A stretch of DNA of 64,000 nt, taken from contig CAZAKZ010000011.1 of the NCBI GenBank assembly GCA_964485695.1, positions 8,649 to 72,648 of the forward strand, read 5' to 3'. Below the pieces are notes generated by a model, which worked only from the letters and a program-made list of their open reading frames with translations, did no database searches and had not been told where the DNA came from. Within the stretch, counting starts at the first letter, position 1. Every line of letters begins with the position of its first letter. Below, piece after piece: positions 35,501-43,819 of the stretch. Source of the DNA: CAZAKZ01 sp964485695. GTDB taxonomy: Bacteria; Planctomycetota; JAFGQW01. The position numbers and the translations under genes are program-made.

Positions 35501-36991
35501 ATGGGATCGTCCGGAAAGGCGGATTCAGAGTCCTCCTCCCCTACCATCGGAGGCGCTCTGGCCCGGGATGCGGCCCCCCTGTTCGGCGTCCGGGTGGCGG
35601 GGGCAGCCGCCAATTTCGTGGTCCTGCTGCTCCTGGTCCACCGCATGCCCGAGGAGGATGTGGGTCTGTATTACTTCCTGGTCAACCTCTGGAACATCCT
35701 GAACATCCTTGTGGACTTTGGCGGGGAACCCATCGCCACCCGGGAGATCGCAGGGAATCCCGGAGCAGAGGGAGGCATTCTTCGAGATTTTCTGGTGACC
35801 AAGGCCTTCCTGGCCGGCCTCGGTCTGGTGGTGTTCTGCACCGTGGTCTGGACCTTGATCGAGGCCTCTCCGTACCGCACCAGCTTTCTGCTCACCCTCC
35901 TGGTGCTGCCGGGTTTCTATTTCGGCAGCTTTTCCGTGGTGTTCCGGGTCCGGCACACCATGCGATGGCCGGCCCTGGCTCTGCTCATCGGACACACCCT
36001 CTTCCTCCTCGGATCCCTGGCCGGCCTCCTGCTCCTGGAGGCAGACGCGGACCGGTTTCGTGCTCTGGCCCTGGCCTTTTCCATTGGGACGTGTACCGGG
36101 GGACTTCTGATCTTTCTCATGGCCCGGAGGGGATTGCCGACCCTGAAGCGGGGTCGGGGGGCGGTCTGGTTCCTCAAGCAGGCCTTTCCCCAGGGCGTGG
36201 CTGCTCTCGCCGGCATCCTCTATTTTTACGTGGATACCCTCATGCTCAAGGCCATGCAGGGCGACGCCGAGACCGGGTACTACAACTCGGCCTACAGGCT
36301 CCTGAACTTCTTCATCTACGCTGCAGGGATCATCAGCATCAGCGTCATGCCCGTCCTGGCCCGGGCCTTGAAAGACAACGAGCGTCGATTGCAGGAGGTG
36401 TTCCGCGAGACGCTGTCCCTCCTGCTCCTCCTGGCCATCCCGACCTGCGCCGGAGGCCTCGCCCTCACGCCGGAGCTGATGGGATTCCTCTACGGAGAGA
36501 AGATGACCGTGTATCAGGTGGCCGTGCCCACCCTCCGGATCCTGCTCGTGGCCGGGATCTTCACCTTTGCCGGGGCCCTCGCCAGTATCACTCTCGTGAC
36601 GCTGAAGCGCCAGGGACTGTGGATGGGGGTGGCCTTGACCGGACTCGGGGTCAATGTGGGGATGAACCTCTGGCTCATCCCGGAACTGGGCCACGTGGGG
36701 GCGGCCTGGGCCACCCTCGCGACCGAGGGTCTGGTGACCTGTCTGTGCCTCCTTTTCCTGTGGCGTGTCCGGAGATTGACGGCCGGGGGGACCTGGTTTC
36801 TCCGCGTCTCCTTGCTGGGCGTTGTAGTATTTGCCGTGGGCCTGGTCGTCCGGCCGCTCCCCTTTCCCGTAGCCGTCCTGGCTTGCTTCCTCGTATCCCT
36901 GGTGGGTGCCGGTTGCCTCCGGGTGGGTCCCAGGCGGTTGTTCCGCATGGCTCTCCTGGGGGACAAGGAAACCGGAACTCAATCTGACTGA
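35501..36991 (+). CDS. Polysaccharide/lipid-linked oligosaccharide flippase (Wzx/MOP superfamily)
   Basis: 496 residues from ATG 35501 (GAGGAA seven bases upstream; the frame is open to 35393). About 14 hydrophobic helices are visible, starting with LFGVRVAGAAANFVVLLLLV and YYFLVNLWNILNILVDFGG. It contains the typical flippase stretch GPIAGILYFYVD-like ALAGILYFYVDTLMLKAMQG with YNSAYRLLNFF. MOP-family flippases move undecaprenyl-linked sugars to the periplasmic face. No glycan gene is immediately adjacent, but two glycosyltransferases occur at 50.5-52.8 kb. Confidence 0.85.
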   Translation: MGSSGKADSESSSPTIGGALARDAAPLFGVRVAGAAANFVVLLLLVHRMPEEDVGLYYFLVNLWNILNILVDFGGEPIATREIAGNPGAEGGILRDFLVTKAFLAGLGLVVFCTVVWTLIEASPYRTSFLLTLLVLPGFYFGSFSVVFRVRHTMRWPALALLIGHTLFLLGSLAGLLLLEADADRFRALALAFSIGTCTGGLLIFLMARRGLPTLKRGRGAVWFLKQAFPQGVAALAGILYFYVDTLMLKAMQGDAETGYYNSAYRLLNFFIYAAGIISISVMPVLARALKDNERRLQEVFRETLSLLLLLAIPTCAGGLALTPELMGFLYGEKMTVYQVAVPTLRILLVAGIFTFAGALASITLVTLKRQGLWMGVALTGLGVNVGMNLWLIPELGHVGAAWATLATEGLVTCLCLLFLWRVRRLTAGGTWFLRVSLLGVVVFAVGLVVRPLPFPVAVLACFLVSLVGAGCLRVGPRRLFRMALLGDKETGTQSD

Positions 36992-37200
36992 TTATCTGTA
37001 TTCAGTACAACCGGTTTCTACCAGGGCAATTCTGTTTCCTTACTCGGGTATCGGGTTGTGGGCCTTGGATTTCTGGGGCATAGTGATAGGGGGACCCAGA
37101 ATAATCAGGGTCGGCTCTTTACCCGGAAGTCAGGCAAGGTATCATTCCGAGACGTACACCTTCTTAACTCCGGTTTGAGAGCCAGGAACGAGGAAGAAGC

Positions 37201-37374
37201 GTGAAAGGAATCCTGCTGGCCGTACTCCTCCTCCTCTTGGGAGGCGCTTTCATCGCCCTGGTGAGGATCTTGCAGCGTGGGTTTACCAAGCTCAACGCCC
37301 TGGTCCTCAAGGGTGAAGCGCATCACGAAGCCCTGGCCGGGAAGGCCGTTTCCTATCACCACGTACCGCGGTGA
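37201..37374 (+). CDS. Small single-pass membrane protein
   Basis: 57 residues from GTG 37201, too short for usual cut-offs. It starts VKGILLAVLLLLLGGAFIAL, one transmembrane helix, followed by a basic segment and a soluble tail KLNALVLKGEAHHEALAGKA. The ribosome site GAGGAAGAAGC just upstream is good and codon third positions are G/C-biased as in neighbouring genes. The end of the gene and its stop are part of a 14-bp tandem duplication. It could act with the flippase upstream or with the zinc-ribbon protein downstream; I recognise no family. Confidence 0.5.
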   Translation: MKGILLAVLLLLLGGAFIALVRILQRGFTKLNALVLKGEAHHEALAGKAVSYHHVPR

Positions 37375-37397
37375 TCTGATACTGGTGATCTGATCCT
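37370..37397 (+). repeat. 14-bp tandem duplication across the stop codon of the small membrane-protein gene
   Basis: GGTGATCTGATACT (37370-37383) is followed directly by GGTGATCTGATCCT (37384-37397), 13 of 14 bases identical. The first copy contains the TGA stop of the small gene. It mirrors the duplication at 32798-32827. Confidence 0.65.
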
Positions 37398-37517
37398 GGC
37401 GGTCGGAGCGAGAGAGAGAGCACCCCTGGCATCCAGGACCTTCTGATCCGGGCAGGGATCAGGAGAGTCAAACCCCACCGTTCGTAAATCCCCGGACTCA
37501 AACAACCCTGCACGAAA

Positions 37518-38621
37518 ATGGCTTCGAGTAGCTACAATACCCCGATGCCAGGCGTGAAACGCTCTGATCCAGCATCCTGGGAGTGCCTGTGCGGCACCCG
37601 GGTCCAGGCCTCGGAGACGCTCTGTCCGGCCTGCCAGCGGTTCCGATGGGAAGCCCACGACGGCCGACCCTCCACGGAGTCAAAAGAACCAGCCCCTCGA
37701 TCTCCCCGGCGATATGCCCGCTTGCCCCTGGTTCTCGCCGTGGCTGTGGTGGCGGCCCTGACGTGGTATTTCAGAGGGGAACGGGAACTGCCCTGGGAGG
37801 TGATGCCGATCCTCAAGTCCAGGCCCGTGGGAGAGGCCGTCCAGGTGAAACCGGTCCTGGTTTCCGGCCGGGACTTCTGGGGGGCCGTCCAGATCCGGTT
37901 CCGGGACCTCAAGATGGTGTGTGGAGGGGACACGATCCTGGAATCCAGCTCTGTGGATCTCAGGGGGAACCTGTTCTTCCGCTACCGATCCAGGAAAAAT
38001 AGCACCCGGGCTTCCGGTCCCACTATGGCTCTTGAGAGACTTTCCCTGACCTACGACAACCTCTCCGAGGAGTTCGAGGCCTGGTTGGATTCCCTGGAAT
38101 TGCTGCTGAAGCTCCAGGCCCGCAAGCCCCGTCCCGTTCCCGCTCCCCTCCTGCGGACTCTGAAGATCCTGGAGGGCCAGTCCTTTCGCATGGGACAGGC
38201 GGAGAGCGCCGAGTTCAACGCGGGCCGGATCGGATCCTATCTCGGCACGCACGACCGATTCGGAAAATGGCGCGCTTGGCTGGGCTACAGCGTGGAGCAG
38301 CTGGTCCGGTCCTTCATCGCGTTCAAGGTCCGGGGGGGCGGTCGGCTGGAACTTCCCGAGTCGAGGGACATCCTGCCCGGGCCCCTGAAGCTCCTGGCCG
38401 GACCCCTGGGGAAGCCTGCCATCCTGCGGACCCGGCTGGACGGGTGGGTGCGCATGAACCACCGCACCGGCATTCCCATCCGGTCGGTGTTCCACGTCCG
38501 GTTCGAGATCCTGGGGGAGAGAGAGGGACGGCCCTACACCTTGACCGGCGACGTCTATCTGGAAGCCCCCCGGTGGAACCACACCCGCACCACCCGGCCC
38601 CAGCGCGGTCGAAAGATCTGA
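37518..38621 (+). CDS. Membrane protein with an N-terminal zinc ribbon, function unknown
   Basis: 367 residues. Near the N-terminus a rubredoxin-like zinc knuckle CLCGTRVQASETLCPAC (ligand pattern C-x-C-x10-C-x-x-C) should lie in the cytoplasm. A linker and one transmembrane helix (LPLVLAVAVVAALTWYF, about residues 71-87) follow. The C-terminal ~275 residues are extracytoplasmic and mixed alpha/beta (RFRDLKMVCGGDTILESSSV; a two-strand ending FHVRFEILGEREGRPYTLTG), reminiscent of lipid- or lipoprotein-binding folds. I recognise no family. A double-zinc-ribbon membrane sensor or an envelope-assembly factor is possible. Confidence 0.7.
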   Translation: MASSSYNTPMPGVKRSDPASWECLCGTRVQASETLCPACQRFRWEAHDGRPSTESKEPAPRSPRRYARLPLVLAVAVVAALTWYFRGERELPWEVMPILKSRPVGEAVQVKPVLVSGRDFWGAVQIRFRDLKMVCGGDTILESSSVDLRGNLFFRYRSRKNSTRASGPTMALERLSLTYDNLSEEFEAWLDSLELLLKLQARKPRPVPAPLLRTLKILEGQSFRMGQAESAEFNAGRIGSYLGTHDRFGKWRAWLGYSVEQLVRSFIAFKVRGGGRLELPESRDILPGPLKLLAGPLGKPAILRTRLDGWVRMNHRTGIPIRSVFHVRFEILGEREGRPYTLTGDVYLEAPRWNHTRTTRPQRGRKI

Positions 38622-38728
38622 GTAACACACACCGGGAGATTTTTTTCGAAACCGCCGTGTAATTGATGCGACATGGCTTTCGTTGCTATTGGTTCTCTCC
38701 GGGGGAAGGACCCGGAACGGAATCGTGG

Positions 38729-38758
38729 TTGACATATTGATGCGAATCATATATGTCA
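38729..38758 (+). promoter_or_regulatory. vapBC promoter with overlapping palindromic operator
   Basis: A consensus -35 TTGACA (38729-38734) is followed after 17 bases by TATGTC (38752-38757). Inverted arms TGACATAT (38730-38737) and ATATGTCA (38751-38758) overlap both elements, exactly where a VapB-type ribbon-helix-helix antitoxin would bind to repress its own operon. The predicted start of transcription falls at or next to the ATG at 38765, and no Shine-Dalgarno is present, so the mRNA may be leaderless. Confidence 0.65.
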
Positions 38759-38764
38759 TGATGC

Positions 38765-39016
38765 ATGAGAACCACGATCCGACTTGAAGAAAGCCTCCTG
38801 CGCCAGGTCAAGGACCACGCCATGAAGTCCGGTACCACGCTCACGGCGGTCATCGAAGAAGCGCTTCGCGTGTTCCTGGCGAAGCGTTGCTCTGCCTCCC
38901 CCCGAAGGCCGGTGAAACTGACCACGGTGAAGGGAAAGGGACTGCGGCCGGGCGTCGACCTGGACAGTACGGCGGACCTGCTCGACCTCATGGACGAAGC
39001 CGATGCAGCTGATTGA
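38765..39016 (+). CDS. vapB: VapB-type ribbon-helix-helix antitoxin
   Basis: 83 residues. It starts MRTTIRLEESLLRQVKDHAM, a ribbon-helix-helix DNA-binding module (strand TTIRL, two helices ending VIEEALRVFLA). The acidic C-terminal tail LDSTADLLDLMDEADAAD should wrap the toxin active site. It neutralises the PIN-domain RNase encoded next and represses the operon. Its last 14 bases overlap the vapC start, a normal arrangement that keeps antitoxin ahead of toxin. The operator and promoter are immediately upstream. Confidence 0.88.
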   Translation: MRTTIRLEESLLRQVKDHAMKSGTTLTAVIEEALRVFLAKRCSASPRRPVKLTTVKGKGLRPGVDLDSTADLLDLMDEADAAD

Positions 39017-39437
39017 CGTCAACGTCCTGGTGTATGCCCACAGGGAGGATGCTCCTGGCCATGGCTCTTTCAATGCCTGGATCACGAAACTCCTCCGATC
39101 CGACCGCGCCTTCGGCATGGCCGATCTGGTGCTCAGCGGTTTTCTCCGGATTGTCACGCACCCGAGGATCTTCGACCCGCCCAGCCTGCTGAAGGACGCT
39201 TTGGCCTTCGTGGAGGAAGTCCTCGACCAGCCTCATTGCGTGCGTGTCCAGCCCGGGCAGCGTCACTGGGAGATCTTTGTCCAGCTTTGCCGGGACTCGG
39301 GCGCCAGAGGCAACCTGGTTCCGGACGCCTACCTGGCCGCCCTGGCCATAGAATCCGGCAGTGAATGGATCACCTCGGATCGCGACTTCGGTCGATTCCC
39401 CGGTCTTCGATGGTGCCACCCTCTCGACAACAGGTGA
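39003..39437 (+). CDS. vapC: VapC-type PIN-domain ribonuclease toxin
   Basis: 144 residues starting MQLIDVNVLVYAHREDAPGH. The PIN acidic residues are visible: Asp5 in LIDVNVLVYA, the conserved glutamate/serine-type region DLVLSGFLRIV, the second Asp in NLVPDAYLAALA, and Asp/Asp in WITSDRDFGRF, giving a metal-dependent endoribonuclease. The sequence resembles the TA-system VapC family common in mycobacteria (HREDAPGH and F..LRW.HPL ending). Members cut initiator tRNA or 23S rRNA; this one's target is unknown. It overlaps vapB by 14 bases. Confidence 0.9.
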   Translation: MQLIDVNVLVYAHREDAPGHGSFNAWITKLLRSDRAFGMADLVLSGFLRIVTHPRIFDPPSLLKDALAFVEEVLDQPHCVRVQPGQRHWEIFVQLCRDSGARGNLVPDAYLAALAIESGSEWITSDRDFGRFPGLRWCHPLDNR

Positions 39438-39444
39438 GTTTCTC

Positions 39445-39480
39445 TCCGGATCCTGATCCCGGAACGGATTCTCTTTTTTT
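39445..39480 (+). terminator. Possible intrinsic terminator after vapBC
   Basis: TCCGGATC (39445-39452) can pair with GATCCCGGA (39455-39463) with one bulged base, and a run of seven T follows at 39474-39480 after a ten-base gap. The spacing between stem and T-run is longer than ideal, so the call is weak. Confidence 0.35.
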
Positions 39481-39765
39481 ATCCTGCGCTAATCTTCGTG
39501 CCAGCCAGGAGTTCCCTTGCCACGGAATCCCTCCCCTGGGCCTCCTTTTGCGGTCCGGGTTGACAGGTTCGACACCGCCCCTGAGAATCGTATCCGTCCC
39601 GCCTCTCCCACGGTTGGATGCCGGTTTCACAGACATGGTTTTGGTTTCATTGGGCTGATACGGGAGAAGATCCGGGATTGCGTTCCAGGAGAGCGCAACA
39701 GGGGAAAATCGCGGAACCAACCGCTAGACCTCCTCGATTTCCATGCATCCAGGCCCTTTCTCCCG

Positions 39766-39787
39766 TCTAAATGACCGGCCATTTAGA
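39766..39787. promoter_or_regulatory. 22-bp palindrome upstream of the Tol-like operon
   Basis: Arms TCTAAATG and CATTTAGA are perfect reverse complements around ACCGGC, itself centred on CCGG. It lies 35 bases upstream of the likely ATG 39822 and 25 bases before the Shine-Dalgarno. A dimeric repressor operator is the simplest reading; an RNA hairpin in the leader is the alternative. An ATG inside the palindrome (39771) opens the same frame but has no ribosome site. Confidence 0.5.
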
Positions 39788-39821
39788 TCAGGCACGATCC
39801 ACAGACTTTTCTGGAGGCGAG

Positions 39822-42800
39822 ATGGTACGCGTCCAAGGGGCCCGAGGCCTCACTCTCCCCGTTTGTTTCCGGGTTCTCTTCTTACTTCCCCTCCTTTTTC
39901 TCGGGAACATCGCTGCGGCCCAGAAGGGGCCCGATCCCGTCGAGGACGACTATTACTATGCCCGCGGCCTGGACAGGAAGGGCCACGTGGACCTGGCGAT
40001 CCAGGAGTACCAGAAGTTCCTCAAGCGCCACAAGGGCCATGCCCGCACGGCCGAGGTCCTCTACCTCCTCGGCGTGGCCGCTCACAAGGTGGGGGATTTC
40101 GCCCTCGGGGAAAAAACCCTGAAGCGCCTCACCGACACCCACAAGGATTTCTCCTTCCTGGCCGAGGCCCTGTTCAGGCGGGGAGACTGTCTTCTGAAGC
40201 TGAAGCGGTTTCAGGAGGCGGCCACGGCCTACGGTACGGCGGCGGGCCTCGGCGGCAAGGACGGCTACCTGGCCGACCAGGGTCTCTACTGGCAGGGGGA
40301 GGCCCTGTTCCGGGCCGGGGACCACGCCGGCTGCGTCACTGCGCTCACCAAGCTCCGGAAGACCCACCCCCGGAGCAAGTACTTGAAGGACGGCCTCCTG
40401 ACCCTGGGCTACGCGCACTATCACTTAGACGCCGGTGAAGCGGCTCTCGAGGTGTTCGAGGAGATCCTGCGCCGGTTTCCCGGCGGCCCCGAGACCCCGG
40501 AGGCCCTCTACTGGAAGGGGGCGTCCTGCCTGAAGGCCGGCAAGCTGGAGGCCGCGGCCCAGGCGTTCGAGACCTTCGTGAACCAATACCCCCGGCACGA
40601 CCATCGCCTCGCGGCCATCGAGAGCCTGGGGTGGGCCCGGTTCGGGTTGGACGACTTTCGCGGGGCGGCCCGGGCCTACGACCTCCTGGCCCGCGAGGTC
40701 TCGGCCGCCCGGACGAGCAAGGCCCTGCTCCAGGCCGCCAGGGCGCGGTATCACGGCAAGGCGTTCGAGGAGGCTCGACGTCAGGCCGTGAAGGTGCTGG
40801 ACCGGGGCGGTTCCGAGGCCGCCCGGGGTGGCTACCTGGCCGCTCTTTCCGCCCTGGCCCTGAAGGATCCCTCAGGGGCTGTGGCCCTGTTCAAGCGGAC
40901 GTTGGAGGCCGGAGCTGATGCGGCCCTTCGCCCCAAGATCCTGATGCATGCGGCCGGCGCCCTCTACGATCTGGACCGATGGATCGAGTCGGCGGCCTCG
41001 TACGATGCGGCTCTGGCCTGCCCGAAAATCGGGGGCCAGGCCGACCAGGCCCTGTTCCACGCCGGCCTGGCCTTTCACCGGGCCGGGGAACTGGACCGGG
41101 CCGAGGCGCGGTTCAATACCCTGATCCAGAAACATCCCGGGAGTCCCTGGGTGGCCGGAGCGCGGTTCGGTCTGGCCGAGAACGCGTACAAGGCCGGCGA
41201 TTATCCGCGTGCCGCGGGCCGCTACAGGAACTACCTCCAGGTGCACGGCCGGGACAAGGCCCGGGAGGGGGTTGAGGGTGTAGAGGGTGTTACAGACTAC
41301 AAGGCCGAAGCTTACTTCAAGCTCGGGTGCGCCTGCTATCACGCCGGGGACCGAAAAGGCACCGTGGACGCCCTGCAGCACTATCTGGCCTCCGATCCCG
41401 AGGGGCCCTTCGTGGCCGAGGTGCGCTACTATCTCGGCCGGGCCTTTCTGGACCTGAAGCAACCGGGCCCGGCGTGTAACCAGTTCCGGCGGTGTGCCCG
41501 GGAGCATCCGAAATCCGAGTATGCCGGCCGGTCCATCCTGGCCCTGGGTCGGGTGGCCGCGGCGGCCGGCAAGGAGAAGGAGGCCCTCGGCCACTTCGAC
41601 CGTCTGAAAAAAGGCGTGCCCGGAAGCGACGTCTTCGCCTCGGCCCGGTTCAGTGCCGCCCGGGTGCATCTCGAAGGCGGGGACCTGAAGAAGGCGGAGG
41701 CGGAGCTGACGAAAACCCTTGATACCACCCGGGAACCCGACCTGAGGGCGCGAGCCCTGTTCAGCCTGGCCAAGGTCCTGGTCCGGACCGATCGCTTTCG
41801 CGAAGCCGTGGCCCGGGCCCGTTCGGTACTGGCCATGGAGGGGGGCACCCTCCACGGCGAGGCTCAGGAGATCCTGGGATTTGCCCTGCTGAAGGCGGGA
41901 GAGCTCAAGGAGGCCTTGGATGCCTTCGCGGTGTTTCTCAAGCGGTATCCCCGCCATGGCCTCGCCCCGTACGTGAAGCTCAATCGAGGCATTGCCTTGG
42001 GGCGGATCAAGGACCACGCCGGAGCCGCAGCCGGGCTGAAGGCTCTGGACCGGGACCATCCGGATTTTGACCGGAAAGACCACGTGCTCTACCACCTCGG
42101 CCTCTCCATGGAGGCGCAGAAGGATGCTGAGGCCATGGTGAAGGCCTTCACTACCCTTCTGGCCCGGCGACCCAAGAGCGCCCTGGTACCCGAGGTGCGG
42201 TTCCGCCTCGGGGAGCACTTCTACGATCTCGAGCGCTTCGCGGAGGCTGCCGGCCACTACCGGGCCGTGAACGAGGCCGGGACACCGGACAAGGACCTCG
42301 GGGCCAGGGCACGGTACAAGGAGGCGTGGTGCGGGGTGAAGCTCTTGAAGAAGGGAGAAGCCGCGACGGCCTTCGACCTCCTCGCCCGGGACCACCCCCG
42401 GTCCAGGTTCCGGGGGGAGGCCCTCTTTCAGGCCGGCCTCTGCCTCCTCGAGTGCGGCCGGGCCAAGGAGGGACTCGTGCGCCTCTCGGCCCTGATCCAG
42501 GCCTATCCCCACCACCAGCTCCTGGGCCGCGCCCGGGTGAAGGCCGGGCTCTGTTGTCTGAAACTCGAGCAGTGGTCCGAAGCGCTCTCGTGGTTCAGCG
42601 CCGCCAGGAAAGGCAAGGTCGAGGCCGTGGACCTGCCCCGGGTGCACCACGGTAGCGGTGTGGCCTGTCAGAACCTCGGCCGGTTCGACTCGGCCATCCA
42701 GGCCTTCGAGGCCGTGGCCCTGCGCTACGAGGGTGGCCTGGCCGCGGAATGTCAGTTCCGCATCGGCCAGTGTCATGCGGCCCGGAAGGATCCTGCGGCG

Positions 42801-43013
42801 GCCCTCGGGGCCTGGTTGAAGGTGTCCATCCTCCACGAACACCCGGACTGGGTGCCCCGGAGTCTGCTGGAGGCCGGCAAGGTCTGCCTGGCCTCGGGAC
42901 AGAACGCACGGGCTCAAAAGGTGTTCGAGGAACTGATCCGGAAGCATCCGGATTCCCCGTGGATCAAGGAGGCCCGGCGTCTCTTGAAGACCGCCCGGAG
43001 CCCCAGGAAGTAG
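39822..43013 (+). CDS. Large periplasmic TPR-repeat protein (first gene of Tol-like operon)
   Basis: 1063 residues from ATG 39822, chosen for GGAGG six bases before it and because it gives a signal peptide (FRVLFLLPLLFLGNIAAAQ). The whole mature protein is tandem helical repeats of the TPR/YbgF type, over 20 units with the pattern A-x-x-x-Y-x-x-x-L-x-x-x-P-x-x-x-x-x-A, for example YQKFLKRHKGHARTAEVLYL and FETFVNQYPRHDHRLAAIES. It resembles an expanded CpoB/YbgF or BamD-like scaffold. A short in-frame repeat EGVEGVEGV near residue 485 interrupts one linker. It sits two bases ahead of the ExbB gene, so it should act with that complex in the periplasm. Confidence 0.85.
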   Translation: MVRVQGARGLTLPVCFRVLFLLPLLFLGNIAAAQKGPDPVEDDYYYARGLDRKGHVDLAIQEYQKFLKRHKGHARTAEVLYLLGVAAHKVGDFALGEKTLKRLTDTHKDFSFLAEALFRRGDCLLKLKRFQEAATAYGTAAGLGGKDGYLADQGLYWQGEALFRAGDHAGCVTALTKLRKTHPRSKYLKDGLLTLGYAHYHLDAGEAALEVFEEILRRFPGGPETPEALYWKGASCLKAGKLEAAAQAFETFVNQYPRHDHRLAAIESLGWARFGLDDFRGAARAYDLLAREVSAARTSKALLQAARARYHGKAFEEARRQAVKVLDRGGSEAARGGYLAALSALALKDPSGAVALFKRTLEAGADAALRPKILMHAAGALYDLDRWIESAASYDAALACPKIGGQADQALFHAGLAFHRAGELDRAEARFNTLIQKHPGSPWVAGARFGLAENAYKAGDYPRAAGRYRNYLQVHGRDKAREGVEGVEGVTDYKAEAYFKLGCACYHAGDRKGTVDALQHYLASDPEGPFVAEVRYYLGRAFLDLKQPGPACNQFRRCAREHPKSEYAGRSILALGRVAAAAGKEKEALGHFDRLKKGVPGSDVFASARFSAARVHLEGGDLKKAEAELTKTLDTTREPDLRARALFSLAKVLVRTDRFREAVARARSVLAMEGGTLHGEAQEILGFALLKAGELKEALDAFAVFLKRYPRHGLAPYVKLNRGIALGRIKDHAGAAAGLKALDRDHPDFDRKDHVLYHLGLSMEAQKDAEAMVKAFTTLLARRPKSALVPEVRFRLGEHFYDLERFAEAAGHYRAVNEAGTPDKDLGARARYKEAWCGVKLLKKGEAATAFDLLARDHPRSRFRGEALFQAGLCLLECGRAKEGLVRLSALIQAYPHHQLLGRARVKAGLCCLKLEQWSEALSWFSAARKGKVEAVDLPRVHHGSGVACQNLGRFDSAIQAFEAVALRYEGGLAAECQFRIGQCHAARKDPAAALGAWLKVSILHEHPDWVPRSLLEAGKVCLASGQNARAQKVFEELIRKHPDSPWIKEARRLLKTARSPRK

Positions 43014-43015
43014 AG

Positions 43016-43819
43016 GTGATCCCCTTGCAAATCGAACCGAGAAGGCCAGGACGGTTTCCAGGAACTCCATCCCCCTGGAGCGGCCTGGTCCGCGTCGCGG
43101 TGATGGCGGCCGTCCTCGTGGCGGGCCTCCTGGCCGTGGGCGGCCTGGCTGCGGCCGAATCCTCAACTTCCGGACCGGCTGTCGACGCCAAGGCCGTGAG
43201 CCTGCAGGAATTGCTGAGCAAGGGCGGCCCCATCATGTGGCCGCTCGGTCTGTGCTCGGTGGTGGCCCTGGCCTTTGCCGTGGAGCGATTCATCAATCTG
43301 AGATCCGGCAAGGTGGTCCCGGTCGGGATCGTCCAGTCCGTGGAGGACGCCGTGGAATCGGGCCGGGTGGAGGAGACCTTGAGGCTGTGCGAGACGGATC
43401 CGAGCCCGGCCGCGCGCATCTTCACTGCGGGGCTCCGGCACCGGGCGTCCTCGGCCGAGACCATGGAACACGCCATGGAAGAGGTGGGGCGCCGGGAGGT
43501 GAGCCGGCTCCGGGACAATATTCTGCCCCTCAACGTCATCGCCAACATCGCCCCGCTCCTGGGCCTCCTGGGTACGGTGTTCGGCATGATCCTGGCCTTC
43601 AAGGAGGTGGCCGGGGGCGCCGGCCTGGGCAAGCCCGAGCTCCTGGCTACGGGCATCTACCAGGCCCTGGTCACCACGGCGGTGGGCCTCTCCATCGCCA
43701 TCCCCACCCTCGCCCTCTACTACTACTTCAACGGCCGCATCGTGAGGATCCTGCGCCGCATCGACGACGTGGCCTCCCGCCTCGTGGATCGGTACCGGGC
43801 CGAGGAGACCGCCCCATGA
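43016..43819 (+). CDS. exbB: MotA/TolQ/ExbB-family proton-channel protein
   Basis: 267 residues from GTG 43016 (AGGA seven bases upstream). An N-terminal signal-like helix (VMAAVLVAGLLAVGGLAAA) precedes the three family helices: IMWPLGLCSVVALAFAVE at ~72, VIANIAPLLGLLGTVFGMIL at ~175 and ALVTTAVGLSIAIPTLALYY at ~217. The GLLGTVFGMI and TAVGLSIAIP stretches are the conserved TolQ/ExbB pore motifs. It forms the pentameric stator around ExbD/TolR and uses the proton-motive force. Its stop overlaps exbD's ATG (ATGA). Confidence 0.93.
   Translation: MIPLQIEPRRPGRFPGTPSPWSGLVRVAVMAAVLVAGLLAVGGLAAAESSTSGPAVDAKAVSLQELLSKGGPIMWPLGLCSVVALAFAVERFINLRSGKVVPVGIVQSVEDAVESGRVEETLRLCETDPSPAARIFTAGLRHRASSAETMEHAMEEVGRREVSRLRDNILPLNVIANIAPLLGLLGTVFGMILAFKEVAGGAGLGKPELLATGIYQALVTTAVGLSIAIPTLALYYYFNGRIVRILRRIDDVASRLVDRYRAEETAP

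Larger units (their letters stand above)
39438..39821. other. 384-base intergenic region before the Tol-like operon
   Basis: It follows vapC and precedes the TPR gene. A possible terminator for vapBC occurs at 39445-39480 and a near-perfect palindrome at 39766-39787, both annotated separately. TTGACA at 39560-39565 with GAGAAT 17 bases later (39583-39588) could be a promoter for the downstream operon, leaving a long ~220-base leader. No gene is visible. Confidence 0.4.

Noticed and set aside
40872..43166. 764-codon minus-strand ORF opposite the TPR gene
   Set aside because: Antisense shadow; low-complexity Pro/Gly/Arg composition.
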